Part shown: piece after piece, positions 17,443 to 25,017 of the stretch
Layout of the letters: the number at the start of each line of letters is the position of its first letter
How positions within the stretch are numbered: the first letter of the stretch is position 1
From: Solirubrobacterales bacterium
Lineage (GTDB): Bacteria > Actinomycetota > Thermoleophilia > Solirubrobacterales > 70-9
Assembly (NCBI GenBank): GCA_009691195.1
Contig: SHVA01000001.1
Location: 1-64,000 of the forward strand
Reading direction: 5' to 3'
DNA: 64,000 nt
Translations under genes and position numbers: made by a program
The notes under the pieces: generated by a model
Database searches by the model: none
What the model was told of the DNA's origin: nothing
What the model saw: only the letters and a program-made list of their open reading frames with translations

Positions 17443-17910
17443 CTAGGCCGCGCCGGCCACGACGGGCTTGCCCGTCTGGCCCTCCGCGAACTCGACCAGG
17501 TCGGCCAGGGTGGTCCCGCCGAGGGCCTTGGTGACCCCGCCCTGGACTCTGGTCCACAGCATCTTGGTCGCGCAGGCGTGGTCCCCGTCGGCCTCGTGCG
17601 AACACGAGACCTTGCCCTCGGGGTCGGGGTGGAAGCACTCCATCGGCGCGATCGCGCCCTCGAGCGCCTGCACCACCTCGAGCATGTCGATCTCCTCTGC
17701 GGGGCGGGCGAGGCGATAGCCGCCGTGGGCGCCGCGCTGGCTCTCGACGAGCCCCGCCTTGCGCAGCTTTGCGACGAGGTGCTCGAGATAGGAGAGCGGG
17801 AGGTGCTCGTTCTCGGTCACGGTGCTGAGGGCCACCGGCTCGGTGTCCCCCTGGCGGCCGAGCTCGACCATAAGCCGGACGCCGTACTCGGCTCGGGTTG
17901 AAAAGAGCAT
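17443..17910 (-). CDS. Rrf2-family Fe-S-sensing regulator of the suf genes
   Basis: 155 residues. A winged helix (STRAEYGVRLMVELGRQ, YLEHLVAKLRKAGLVESQRG) and the GGY motif (AHGGYRLARP) are standard for Rrf2 proteins. Three cysteines (Cys92, Cys103, Cys113) could hold an Fe-S cluster as in IscR/SufR. Being first in the suf run, it most likely represses this operon when clusters are plentiful. I choose the ATG at 17910 over a TTG two codons earlier; TAGGAT lies six bases upstream and overlaps a perfect palindrome. Confidence 0.9.
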   Translation of the reverse strand: MLFSTRAEYGVRLMVELGRQGDTEPVALSTVTENEHLPLSYLEHLVAKLRKAGLVESQRGAHGGYRLARPAEEIDMLEVVQALEGAIAPMECFHPDPEGKVSCSHEADGDHACATKMLWTRVQGGVTKALGGTTLADLVEFAEGQTGKPVVAGAA

Positions 17911-17921
17911 GAACAAATCCT

Positions 17922-17932
17922 ACCTCAGAGGT
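17922..17932. promoter_or_regulatory. Palindrome overlapping the suf regulator promoter
   Basis: ACCTCAGAGGT is a perfect palindrome around its central base, 12-22 bases upstream of the regulator ATG. It overlaps TAGGAT, the putative -10. Rrf2 proteins commonly autoregulate from such sites, so this is a candidate operator. It is short and could be chance. Confidence 0.4.
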
Positions 17933-17971
17933 CGGAAAGCGCGATCCCGGTCCAGGGCTGTTTTCGGGCAG

Positions 17972-18430
17972 CTACTCCGTGGGCTCGGCGACGATGGTGC
18001 GCATCACGTTGCGGAACTCGGCGTAGCGCCTCGCGCCGACCTGGTCGGCGTGGCGACGCTCGATCCGGGCGACGATCTGGTCGGCGAGCCGGATCTGGGT
18101 GAGGCCGCGCTCGGTCGGGACGATCAGCTTCGCCCGCCGGTCGGCCGGGTCGGGTCGGCGCTCGACGTAGCCGAGTTGCTCCAGCTCGTCGATCAGGCGC
18201 CCTACGACCTGCTTGGGCCGGCCGCTGAGCCGGGCCAGCTCGGTGGCCCGGACCCCGTCCTCGTCGAGGTAGGCGAGCACGACCCCATGGCGGGCGCCGA
18301 GCCCGCCGCCCCAGTCCTCGCCGAGGCCCTCGAACAGCTCGCGGTCGATCGAGAGCTGGAGCCGGGCCGCGAGCACGCCGAGGTCGGGGTTCCACTGCTG
18401 TCTCTCACTTCTCCGCTTGGTCGTGGTCAT
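17972..18430 (-). CDS. MarR-family transcriptional regulator
   Basis: 152 residues with the MarR winged helix: GVRATELARLSGRPKQVVGR is the recognition helix region and LGYVERRPDPADRRAKLIVP the wing with the DxRxK signature. It is divergent from htpX across 116 bases, so it likely controls htpX and itself. The stop is 62 bases from the suf regulator start. The ligand is unknown. Confidence 0.88.
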   Translation of the reverse strand: MTTTKRRSERQQWNPDLGVLAARLQLSIDRELFEGLGEDWGGGLGARHGVVLAYLDEDGVRATELARLSGRPKQVVGRLIDELEQLGYVERRPDPADRRAKLIVPTERGLTQIRLADQIVARIERRHADQVGARRYAEFRNVMRTIVAEPTE

Positions 18431-18434
18431 GGTC

Positions 18435-18470
18435 TGATATCAAGACAGTATCACTACAGGACGATATTGA
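18435..18470. promoter_or_regulatory. Candidate MarR operator in the marR-htpX intergenic region
   Basis: An AT-rich patch in otherwise GC-rich DNA. It has the perfect palindrome TGATATCA (18435-18442), then GTATCAC (18448-18454) and GATATTGA (18463-18470), three related half-sites in either orientation. It lies immediately before the marR ATG. The htpX -10 candidate GTATACT is further along at about 18508-18514. Confidence 0.4.
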
Positions 18471-18546
18471 AATGTGATCATCCCTGATCCGCTCCTGATT
18501 CGACCTCGTATACTGGCCGCAACCTCGATAAGGAGACGATGCTCGA

Positions 18547-19407
18547 ATGACCACCACCAAGCGTTCCAACTTCGGCGCCGCGATCAGGACCACGGTCCTC
18601 CTCGCAGGCCTCACCGGACTCTTCGTCGTCATCGGCGCGCTGATCGGCGGCCCCCAGATGGCCCTCATCTTCCTGGGTATCGGCGCCGTGATGAACATGG
18701 GCGCCTACTGGTTCAGCGACAGGATCGCCCTGAAGATGTCGGGCGCCAAGCCCGTGTCCGAGGAGGAGGCGCCGAAGCTCTACCAGATGGTCCGCGACCT
18801 GACCACGAGGGCCGGCCTCCCGATGCCGCAGCTATACGTGATCCCCCAGGCGCAGCCGAACGCGTTCGCCACGGGCCGCAACCCCGAGCACTCGGCGGTC
18901 GCGGTCACGCAGGGCATCCTCCAGCTCCTCTCCGAGGATGAGCTGCGCGGCGTGCTCGCGCACGAGCTCGGCCACGTCCGCAACCGTGACATCCTGATCC
19001 AGTCGGTCGCCGCCACCATCGGCGGCGCGATCACCTACCTGGCCTACATGTTGATGTGGTTCGGCGGTGACGATGACTCTGCGCTGGGCCTCGTCGCCAC
19101 GCTGGCGCTCGTGCTGTTGGCGCCGATCGCCGCGACGATCATCCAGCTAGCGATCTCGAGGCAGCGCGAGTTCTCCGCGGACGCCACCGGGGCCGACATC
19201 TGCGGCAATCCCGAGTCCCTCGCGGGCGCGCTTCTGCGGCTCGAGGAGGGCGCGAAGGCGGTGCCGATGGAGGTCAACCAGGCTGCCGAGCCGCTCTACA
19301 TCGTCGCGCCCTTCAGCGGCGGCGGCATCAGCAAGCTGTTCTCGACGCATCCGCCGATCGAGGAGCGCGTGCGCCGGCTCCGGCAGATGCGCCCGACCAT
19401 CGCCTAG
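18547..19407 (+). CDS. htpX: HtpX-like membrane zinc metalloprotease
   Basis: 286 residues. Two N-terminal helices (about 15-60), then the M48 motif HELGH (His139, Glu140, His143) with the third zinc ligand Glu207 in REFSADATGA, and two more helices (about 151-200). HtpX cleaves damaged or misassembled membrane proteins. The ATG at 18547 follows AAGGAG by 11 bases, slightly long; an ATG at 18539 gives only three codons. The divergent MarR regulator suggests stress-responsive control. Confidence 0.93.
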   Translation: MTTTKRSNFGAAIRTTVLLAGLTGLFVVIGALIGGPQMALIFLGIGAVMNMGAYWFSDRIALKMSGAKPVSEEEAPKLYQMVRDLTTRAGLPMPQLYVIPQAQPNAFATGRNPEHSAVAVTQGILQLLSEDELRGVLAHELGHVRNRDILIQSVAATIGGAITYLAYMLMWFGGDDDSALGLVATLALVLLAPIAATIIQLAISRQREFSADATGADICGNPESLAGALLRLEEGAKAVPMEVNQAAEPLYIVAPFSGGGISKLFSTHPPIEERVRRLRQMRPTIA

Positions 19408-19417
19408 GGGCGGCCCG

Positions 19418-19858
19418 ATGGCCTATTCGGTTCTGGAATCGAGGGACGCCTTCTGGCGCCCCTCGAACCAGCTCAAGGTCGAGAACACCGACCTGGCCAA
19501 GCAGCTCGGCGCCGAGACCCTCGGCGCCAGGCTCTGGCGCCTGGCGCCCGGCCAGGCGTCAACCAGGCACCGGCACGTCACCCAGCACGAGCTCTACGTG
19601 GTCCTGGAGGGAACCGGCCGCGCCCGCATCGACGACGAGCTGCTCACCCTGTCGGAGCTGTCAGCGCTGATGGTCGGGCCCGAGCACGTCCGCCAGCTCT
19701 TCAACGGCACCGACGCCGAAGCGCTCTGGCTCGTGGTCGGCGCGCCGCCCGAGGCGGCCAACACGCTCGAGATGAGCGAGGAGTTGCTGGAGATGATCTA
19801 TCCCGACGGGCCCAGGGCGCTCCCGCCCGAGCTGGGCGGCGGGGAGTTCGAAGGCTGA
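19418..19858 (+). CDS. Cupin-domain protein
   Basis: 146 residues with the two cupin motifs: PGQASTRHRHVTQHELYVVL (metal-ligand His residues and Glu) and VGPEHVRQLFNGT with the final His. A single small beta-barrel binding a metal or small molecule; no enzymatic specificity can be read. It starts 10 bases after the htpX stop, so it may be cotranscribed. An alternative role as a ligand sensor is equally possible. Confidence 0.8.
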   Translation: MAYSVLESRDAFWRPSNQLKVENTDLAKQLGAETLGARLWRLAPGQASTRHRHVTQHELYVVLEGTGRARIDDELLTLSELSALMVGPEHVRQLFNGTDAEALWLVVGAPPEAANTLEMSEELLEMIYPDGPRALPPELGGGEFEG

Positions 19859-19864
19859 TCGTCG

Positions 19865-19880
19865 CTATACTTTCTGAAGT
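19865..19880 (+). promoter_or_regulatory. Promoter/operator element shared with cysM
   Basis: CTATACTTTCTGAAGT combines a -10-like TATACT with the dyad ACTT-N4-AAGT. It matches 14 of 16 positions of the element before cysM at 25907-25922. It sits 28 bases upstream of the rhodanese ATG, giving a short leader. Confidence 0.55.
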
Positions 19881-19907
19881 GATGAAGCCGGATCGGGATT
19901 AGGGACA

Positions 19908-20354
19908 ATGACTGACGTGACCGAGATGCCTCGCAAGGATGTGCCGCCTCCCCTCGAGCTGGTCAAGGGCCGCATCGAGGAGGTGCTGCCACCGGTGGCG
20001 AAGGCCCTCGTCGACAGCGGAGCGGTGGCCGTGGTCGACACCCGCGAGCCCGACAAGTTCGAGGCCGGGCACATCGACGGCGCGGTCAACGTGCCCGCCG
20101 GGGAGAACGGTGTCGAGTCGCACTCGGAGAGCTTCGCCAGCCGGATCGGGGAGGCGACCGGCGGGAAGCCGGCGCTCCTGTACTGCAACAGCGGCAACCG
20201 CTCGGCTCGCGCGACCGACGCTCTCACCAACGAGCACTCAGTCGCGGAGGCGCGCTCCCTGGTGGGAGGCATTTCGCTCTGGAACGATCTTGGATACCCC
20301 GTGACCGGCGAGGTCATCGCCGACGACGAAGAGGACGAGGAGGACGAAAGCTGA
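19908..20354 (+). CDS. Rhodanese-domain sulfurtransferase
   Basis: 148 residues with a single rhodanese domain: VAVVDTREPDKFEAGHIDGA (about 41-60) and the active loop LYCNSGNRSA with Cys93. The acidic tail DDEEDEEDES is unusual. The protein probably carries persulfide sulfur to the neighbouring E1 enzyme and CysO. Its TGA overlaps the next ATG by one base (TGATG), so the two are coupled. The promoter element is shared with cysM. Confidence 0.9.
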   Translation: MTDVTEMPRKDVPPPLELVKGRIEEVLPPVAKALVDSGAVAVVDTREPDKFEAGHIDGAVNVPAGENGVESHSESFASRIGEATGGKPALLYCNSGNRSARATDALTNEHSVAEARSLVGGISLWNDLGYPVTGEVIADDEEDEEDES

Positions 20355-21523
20355 TGCCGACGACCGAAACGATCGAACAGGTCAAGCAGCGGATCGAGGA
20401 GGTCGATCCCCAGGAGGCGAGCGAGGAGCTCGCCGGCGATGGCGTGGCGCTGATCGACACGCGCGAGGCGATCGAGCACCGGGAGGCCCACATCGAGGGC
20501 GGCCAGTTGCTGCCGCCCACGCAGGTCGCCGACGGCATCGAGGAGCTGGTCCCCGATCACTCCCAGCGAGTGCTCCTCTACTGCGCCTCGGGAAACCGCT
20601 CGGCGCGGGCCGCCGACGAGCTTCGCGAGCTCGGCTACGACAACGTCGCCTCGGTCGCCGGCGGGATCAAGGCCTGGGAGGCCGCGGGCCTGCCCGTGAT
20701 CGCCCCCGAGGGCATGAGCGCCGAGCAGCGGATGCGCTACTCGCGCCACACCCTGCTTCCGGAGGTCGGGACCGAGGGCCAGCTCAAGCTCCTGAACGCC
20801 AAGGTGCTCCTGCTCGGAGCGGGCGGCCTCGGCTCGCCGACGGCGCTGTATCTCGCCGCGGCCGGGATCGGAACCCTCGGGATCGTCGACGACGACATCG
20901 TCGACGAGTCCAACCTCCAGCGACAGGTGATCCACAACACCGCCCGGGTGGGCCAGCCCAAGACCGAGTCCGCCAAGAAGGCGATCGAGGAGCTGAACCC
21001 CGACGTGAACGTGGTCGAGCACCGGACCAGGCTCGACGCCTCCAACATCATCGGGATCATCAAGGACTACGACATCGTCGTTGACGGCGCCGACAACTTC
21101 CCGACGCGCTACCTGCTCAACGACGCCTCGGTGCGCCTGCGCAAGCCCGTCGTCTCGGCCTCGATCCTCGCCTTCGACGGGCAGATCTCGACCTTCGTCC
21201 CCTTCGAGGGCCCCTGCTACCGCTGCCTCTACCCGACGCCACCGCCGCCCGAGCTCGCACCGAGCTGTGGCGCCGCCGGCGTGCTCGGCGTGATGGCGGG
21301 CGTGATGGGGCTGCTCCAGGCCAACGAGGTGATCAAGCTGTCCGCCGACATCGGCGAGCCGCTGGTCGGCCGGCTGCTGCTCTACGACTCGCTCGGCACC
21401 CGCTTCACCGAGCTCAAGGTGCGGCGCGATTCCGAGTGCCCGATCTGCGGGCCCGACGCGCCCGAGATCCCCGAGGCCGAGATGGGGAAGTTCCCCGACT
21501 ATGAGGCCTTCTGCGCAGGCTGA
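20354..21523 (+). CDS. Rhodanese-E1 fusion activating a ubiquitin-like sulfur carrier
   Basis: 389 residues. N-terminal rhodanese (about 20-115, Cys77 in LLYCASGNRSAR), then a ThiF/MoeB adenylyltransferase with VLLLGAGGLGSP (151-162), VDDDIVDESNLQRQ and the zinc cysteines CYRC and CPIC. In Mycobacterium the comparable MoeZ adenylates CysO and MoaD and loads sulfur, but with rhodanese at the C-terminus; here the order is reversed. Context with CysO, CysM and Mec+ says the main client is CysO, with MoaD/ThiS possible. Confidence 0.9.
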   Translation: MPTTETIEQVKQRIEEVDPQEASEELAGDGVALIDTREAIEHREAHIEGGQLLPPTQVADGIEELVPDHSQRVLLYCASGNRSARAADELRELGYDNVASVAGGIKAWEAAGLPVIAPEGMSAEQRMRYSRHTLLPEVGTEGQLKLLNAKVLLLGAGGLGSPTALYLAAAGIGTLGIVDDDIVDESNLQRQVIHNTARVGQPKTESAKKAIEELNPDVNVVEHRTRLDASNIIGIIKDYDIVVDGADNFPTRYLLNDASVRLRKPVVSASILAFDGQISTFVPFEGPCYRCLYPTPPPPELAPSCGAAGVLGVMAGVMGLLQANEVIKLSADIGEPLVGRLLLYDSLGTRFTELKVRRDSECPICGPDAPEIPEAEMGKFPDYEAFCAG

Positions 21524-21880
21524 TTGACGCCACCCGCGCGCCCGGCCAAGGTCGGGCGGGTCGAAGAACATAGTCACCGGCAAGGTCAAGCCGGTCGATC
21601 TCTCGGCAGCGACGGGGGGCGACGCCTTCAGGGCCGCTCAGGGGGCAAGCATCCAGATCAACGACGTGGCGGGCCCCGCTGTCCGGGCTTGATGAAACGT
21701 GCTGACCAGGACGTCCCGGCCCGCCAGCTACCTGATCCTCGGAAAGGTGGGAACCGCCAGGGGCGATCCGAACGGCAGGGAGTGGTGTCGAAGAATCGCC
21801 GGGGCCCAACCAGAACCTCGGCAAGGGGAAGATCACCGCGGTGCGCGTGCGCTCGATCACGGGATAGGCGATTCACTACG
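21524..21880 (+). other. Non-genic stretch with decayed coding fragments
   Basis: No intact gene is visible in these 357 bases. Two startless fragments look like former coding sequence. 21564-21692 reads KNIVTGKVKPVDLSAATGGD, AFRAAQGASIQINDVAGPAV and a stop. About 21808-21867 reads NQNLGKGKITAVRVRSITG and a stop. They resemble each other slightly (xNxxxGKxxxVxxxxxTG) and may be remnants of a secreted beta-protein. The remainder shows nothing recognisable. Confidence 0.4.
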
Positions 21881-22165
21881 ATGTCGGCCTCGATGCCCAC
21901 GATCAAGGTCCCACCAGTCCTGCGAGCCGAGACCGGCGGCCAGTCCGAGGTCGTGGTTGATGGCGGCAGCGTTGGAGAGGTCCTGAGAAACCTCGCCGAG
22001 ACGCACTCGGGCACCAAGGATCAGCTCTTCTCGCCCGAGGGCGACCTCAACCGCTACGTCAACGTCTATCTCAATGACGAGGACGTCCGCGTGCTCGACG
22101 GTCTCGAGACCTCGGTCGCCGAGGGGGACACCGTCGTCATCCTCCCCGCGATGGCAGGTGGCTGA
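21881..22165 (+). CDS. cysO: CysO, ubiquitin-like sulfur carrier for cysteine synthesis
   Basis: 94 residues ending in the diglycine MAGG, whose C-terminal carboxylate becomes a thiocarboxylate. The body matches mycobacterial CysO: VPPVLRAETGGQ, RYVNVYLNDEDVRVLDGL and GDTVVILPAMAGG. CysO-SH donates sulfur to O-phosphoserine bound on CysM, and Mec+ later releases the cysteine; all partners lie nearby. Either ATG 21881 or 21893 could be the start; I keep the first. ThiS or MoaD is a less likely identity because of the NDEDVR and LRxxTGGQ signatures. Confidence 0.92.
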   Translation: MSASMPTIKVPPVLRAETGGQSEVVVDGGSVGEVLRNLAETHSGTKDQLFSPEGDLNRYVNVYLNDEDVRVLDGLETSVAEGDTVVILPAMAGG

Positions 22166-23135
22166 GAGCGTCCTCGTTGCGGGTGCCGGTGGCTTCATCG
22201 GCGGGCACCTGGTGGAGGCGCTGCTGAAGGACGGCCACGCCGTCAAGGCCGTGGACTCCAAGCCCGGGGACGAGTGGTTCCAGGTCTTCGAGGATGCAGA
22301 GGACGTCGAGCTGGACCTGCGCGACAGGGACGCCTGCTTCGAGGCCGCCAGGGGGATGAGCCAGGTCTACAACCTCGCCGCCGACATGGGCGGCATGGGG
22401 TTCATCGAGGCCAACAAGGCGGCCTGCATGCTGTCGGTGCTGATCAACACCCACCTGCTCGAGGCGGCCCGCGAGGCCGGGGTGGCGAGCTACTTCTACG
22501 CCTCGTCGGCGTGCGTCTACCCGGCGGACCGGCAGCGGACGCCCGAGGTCGAGCCGCTGAAGGAGAGCGACGCCTACCCCGGGATGCCCGAGGACGGCTA
22601 CGGCTGGGAGAAGCTGTTCTCCGAGCGGATGTGCAGGCACTTCACGGAGGACTACGGGCTGCCGACCCGCGTCGCCCGCTACCACAACGTCTATGGGCCC
22701 GAGGGATCCTTCGAGGGGGGGCGCGAGAAAGCCCCCGCCGCGATCTGCCGCAAGGTCGCCGAGGCCGAGCTCGGAGGGGAGCACCGGATCGAGGTCTGGG
22801 GGGACGGCAAGCAGACGCGCAGCTTCATGTACATCGACGACTGCATCCACGGGACCCGGGCGATCATGCACTCCGGGCTGGTGGAGCCGATCAACCTGGG
22901 CTCGAGCGAGCTGGTGAGCATCGACGAGCTGATCGACAAGGTCGAGCGCATCGCCGGGATCGAGGTCGAGCGCGACTACCGGCTCGACGCGCCGCAGGGC
23001 GTCCGCGGCCGCAACAGCGACAACACCCTGATCGAGGCGGAGCTGGGCTGGGAGCCGCAGGTCAGCCTCGAGGCCGGCCTCGAGACGACCTATGCCTGGA
23101 TCCGTGACCGGCTCGCCGCCCGCCTGGTGAGGTAG
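22158..23135 (+). CDS. GDP-mannose 3,5-epimerase-like nucleotide-sugar epimerase
   Basis: 325-residue short-chain dehydrogenase/epimerase with Rossmann GAGGFIGGH (9-17). It matches plant GME unusually well: NLAADMGGMGFIEANKAA, YASSACVYP (Cys119), YGWEK (Tyr148, Lys152), REKAPAAICRK (Lys191) and PQGVRGRNSDNTLI. The spacing from Cys119 equals that of plant catalytic Cys145, Tyr174, Lys178 and Lys217. It probably makes GDP-L-galactose/gulose for glycans or a thiol/vitamin pathway. The GTG start overlaps the cysO stop, so it is in the same operon. Confidence 0.88.
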   Translation: MAESVLVAGAGGFIGGHLVEALLKDGHAVKAVDSKPGDEWFQVFEDAEDVELDLRDRDACFEAARGMSQVYNLAADMGGMGFIEANKAACMLSVLINTHLLEAAREAGVASYFYASSACVYPADRQRTPEVEPLKESDAYPGMPEDGYGWEKLFSERMCRHFTEDYGLPTRVARYHNVYGPEGSFEGGREKAPAAICRKVAEAELGGEHRIEVWGDGKQTRSFMYIDDCIHGTRAIMHSGLVEPINLGSSELVSIDELIDKVERIAGIEVERDYRLDAPQGVRGRNSDNTLIEAELGWEPQVSLEAGLETTYAWIRDRLAARLVR

Positions 23136-23145
23136 GCGATCTCCT

Positions 23146-23325
23146 TCAGGCTGGGCTGGTGGAAGCCGAGGGCTCCGGCAGCATCCGCTCCGCGAGCCGG
23201 CCACAGGGGCGCCGCTCGATCTCCGTCCGCAGCTCGACCAGGTACATCAGCATGGCGCCGCGCGCCGCGTGCGAGCCGGGGATGACGTAGAGCGTCGCTG
23301 AAGTCTCGACCGCCCCGGCGCCCAC
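23146..23325 (-). pseudogene. Internally deleted glutathione S-transferase-like gene
   Basis: A 59-codon frame directly after the ABC ATPase stop. It starts like GST-fold proteins of this lineage (ETSATLYVIPGSHAARGAML) and then jumps to what looks like their C-terminal part (YLVELRTEIERRPCGRLAER MLPEP). The whole middle of the ~230-residue protein is missing while the frame is kept, so it looks like an in-frame deletion. Homology is from memory of the family pattern, so moderate confidence. Confidence 0.5.
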
Positions 23326-23326
23326 G

Positions 23327-24079
23327 TCAGTGCTCCAACACCAGCCCGAGGAATCGCCGGGTCCGCTCCTCCTTGGGGTTGTCGAGCACCTGGGCCGGCT
23401 TGCCCTGCTCGACGATCACGCCCTCGTCCATGAAGACCAAGTGGTCGGCCACCTCGCGCGCAAAGCTCATCTCGTGGGTGACGACGATCATGGTCATGCC
23501 CTCGTCGGCGAGCTCGCGCATCACGTCGAGCACCTCCTTGACCAGCTCGGGGTCGAGCGCGCTGGTGACCTCGTCGAAGAGCATCACGTGCGGGTCCATC
23601 GCCAGCGCCCGTGCGATTGCGACCCGCTGCTGCTGGCCGCCCGAGAGGCGTTCGGGGTACTCGCCGAGCTTGTCGGAGAGCCCGACCCGTCCCAGCAGCT
23701 CCGTTGCGTGTTGGCGAGCCTCCTCCTTGGAGCGGTCGAGCACAGTCACGGGCGCCACCGAGACGTTCTCGAGCGCGTTCTTGTGCGGAAACAGGTTGAA
23801 CTGCTGGAAGACCATCCCCACCCGCTGGCGCACATCGCAGAGCGCGTCCGCGCTCGTCTCGCCCGTGATCTCCTTGCCCTCCAGGATGATCTGGCCCTGG
23901 TTCGGCGGCTCGAGCATGTTGATGCAGCGCAGCAGGGTGCTCTTGCCCGACCCGCTCGGGCCGACCACGCAGACGACATCTCCCTTGGAGATCTTCATGT
24001 CAATGCCCCGGAGCACCTCGAGCTCGCCGAAGTGCTTGTGGACGCCGCTCAGCTCGAGGACGGGGCCCGGTGCGGCCAT
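23327..24079 (-). CDS. Polar amino acid ABC transporter ATP-binding protein
   Basis: 250-residue GlnQ/TcyC-type ATPase: Walker [11 protein letters not shown]-loop FQQFNLFPH, signature [16 protein letters not shown], Walker [13 protein letters not shown], and the H-loop [14 protein letters not shown]. It powers uptake with the upstream permease and binding protein. The ATG at 24079 overlaps the permease TGA by one base. Proximity to cysteine genes makes cystine or a related amino acid attractive as substrate, but glutamate/glutamine types look the same at this level. Confidence 0.93.
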   Translation of the reverse strand: MAAPGPVLELSGVHKHFGELEVLRGIDMKISKGDVVCVVGPSGSGKSTLLRCINMLEPPNQGQIILEGKEITGETSADALCDVRQRVGMVFQQFNLFPHKNALENVSVAPVTVLDRSKEEARQHATELLGRVGLSDKLGEYPERLSGGQQQRVAIARALAMDPHVMLFDEVTSALDPELVKEVLDVMRELADEGMTMIVVTHEMSFAREVADHLVFMDEGVIVEQGKPAQVLDNPKEERTRRFLGLVLEH

Positions 24080-24873
24080 CACGCCCCCGCGGTCCCGCCG
24101 AGCGGGCCGCTCGTGGTCTCGGTGGGCGTCGGGCCGTCGATGCCGCCCCGCTGATAGCGGGCCTGCTGCCGGGCGATCAGCCAGTCCACGACGCGCGCCA
24201 ACGGGATCGTGCAGATCAGGAAGAAGATCGCCCCGAGGGTCAGCGCCGAGACGTTGTAGGTCACCTGGTAGACGTCCTGGCCGGCCTGGACGACCTCGAC
24301 GAAGCCGATGAAGCTGACCAGCGAGGTGTCCTTCATCAGGGCGATGAAGTCGTTCAGCAGCGGCGGGATCACGGTGCGCACGGCCTGCGGCACGACAACC
24401 TGTCGCATCGCCTGGCCGTGGCTCATGCCGAGCGAGCGGGCCGCCTCCATCTGGCCGGACGGGATCGCTTCGATCCCGGCCCGGTAGACCTCGGCCATGT
24501 AGGCGCCGTAGGTGAGGGTGATCGCAAAGATCCCGTACCAGAACTGGTAGGGCTCACCGAACCAGTTGGGGACCGCGAGCCACTCGGGCAGCGGGTCGCC
24601 GTTGAGGGCGCCCAGGCTGCCGTTGACAAGCAGCAGGATCAGCAGCAGCGGGATGCCCCGGAAGCTGTCGATGTAGGCGATCGTCAGCCATCGGATCGGC
24701 GCGGCGGCCCGGCCGGGAAGCTGTCGCAGCAGAGCCACCACCAGCCCCCAGACCAGCGACAGCCCCCCCGCGATCAACGAGAGCAGCAACGTCTGCTGGA
24801 AGCCGTCCCAGATCAGGCCGAAGTTGTCCCGCATCACGTTGAGGTCGAAGAACTGCTGAACGATCACGTCCAC
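24079..24873 (-). CDS. Polar amino acid ABC transporter permease
   Basis: 264 residues with about five to six transmembrane helices and the HisM/GlnP signatures [20 protein letters not shown] and the EAA loop [21 protein letters not shown] single permease implies a homodimer. The GTG start at 24873 is supported by AAGGAG nine bases upstream. An intrinsic terminator separates it from the binding-protein gene, so it is probably expressed by partial read-through. Confidence 0.92.
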   Translation of the reverse strand: MDVIVQQFFDLNVMRDNFGLIWDGFQQTLLLSLIAGGLSLVWGLVVALLRQLPGRAAAPIRWLTIAYIDSFRGIPLLLILLLVNGSLGALNGDPLPEWLAVPNWFGEPYQFWYGIFAITLTYGAYMAEVYRAGIEAIPSGQMEAARSLGMSHGQAMRQVVVPQAVRTVIPPLLNDFIALMKDTSLVSFIGFVEVVQAGQDVYQVTYNVSALTLGAIFFLICTIPLARVVDWLIARQQARYQRGGIDGPTPTETTSGPLGGTAGA

Positions 24874-24956
24874 TGCTGTTTCTCCTTCCTGTGGCTGGCC
24901 GTACTCGTCGGCGCGGCGCTGGGGGAGGCTAGATCACCCGGGCCGACGGTGACCGC

Positions 24957-24991
24957 AAAAAAAAGGGGCGCCCCCGAGGAGGCGCCCCTTT
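24957..24991 (-). terminator. Intrinsic terminator between binding-protein and permease genes
   Basis: On the minus strand an 11-bp stem (AAAGGGGCGCC with GGCGCCCCTTT, 8-base loop) is followed by eight T residues (24964-24957). It lies after the binding-protein stop and before the permease. Such placement usually keeps the binding protein in excess. On the plus strand the T run is too short to terminate. Confidence 0.88.
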
Positions 24992-25017
24992 GAGCATCGG
25001 TAGCTGGTCGAGGCTCT

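Noticed and set aside
21881-22165. ThiS or MoaD instead of CysO
   Set aside because: Neighbouring CysM and Mec+ and the LRxxTGGQ and NDEDVR motifs fit CysO better.
24957-24991. Bidirectional terminator
   Set aside because: The plus-strand side has only three T's after the stem, so only the minus strand is supported.
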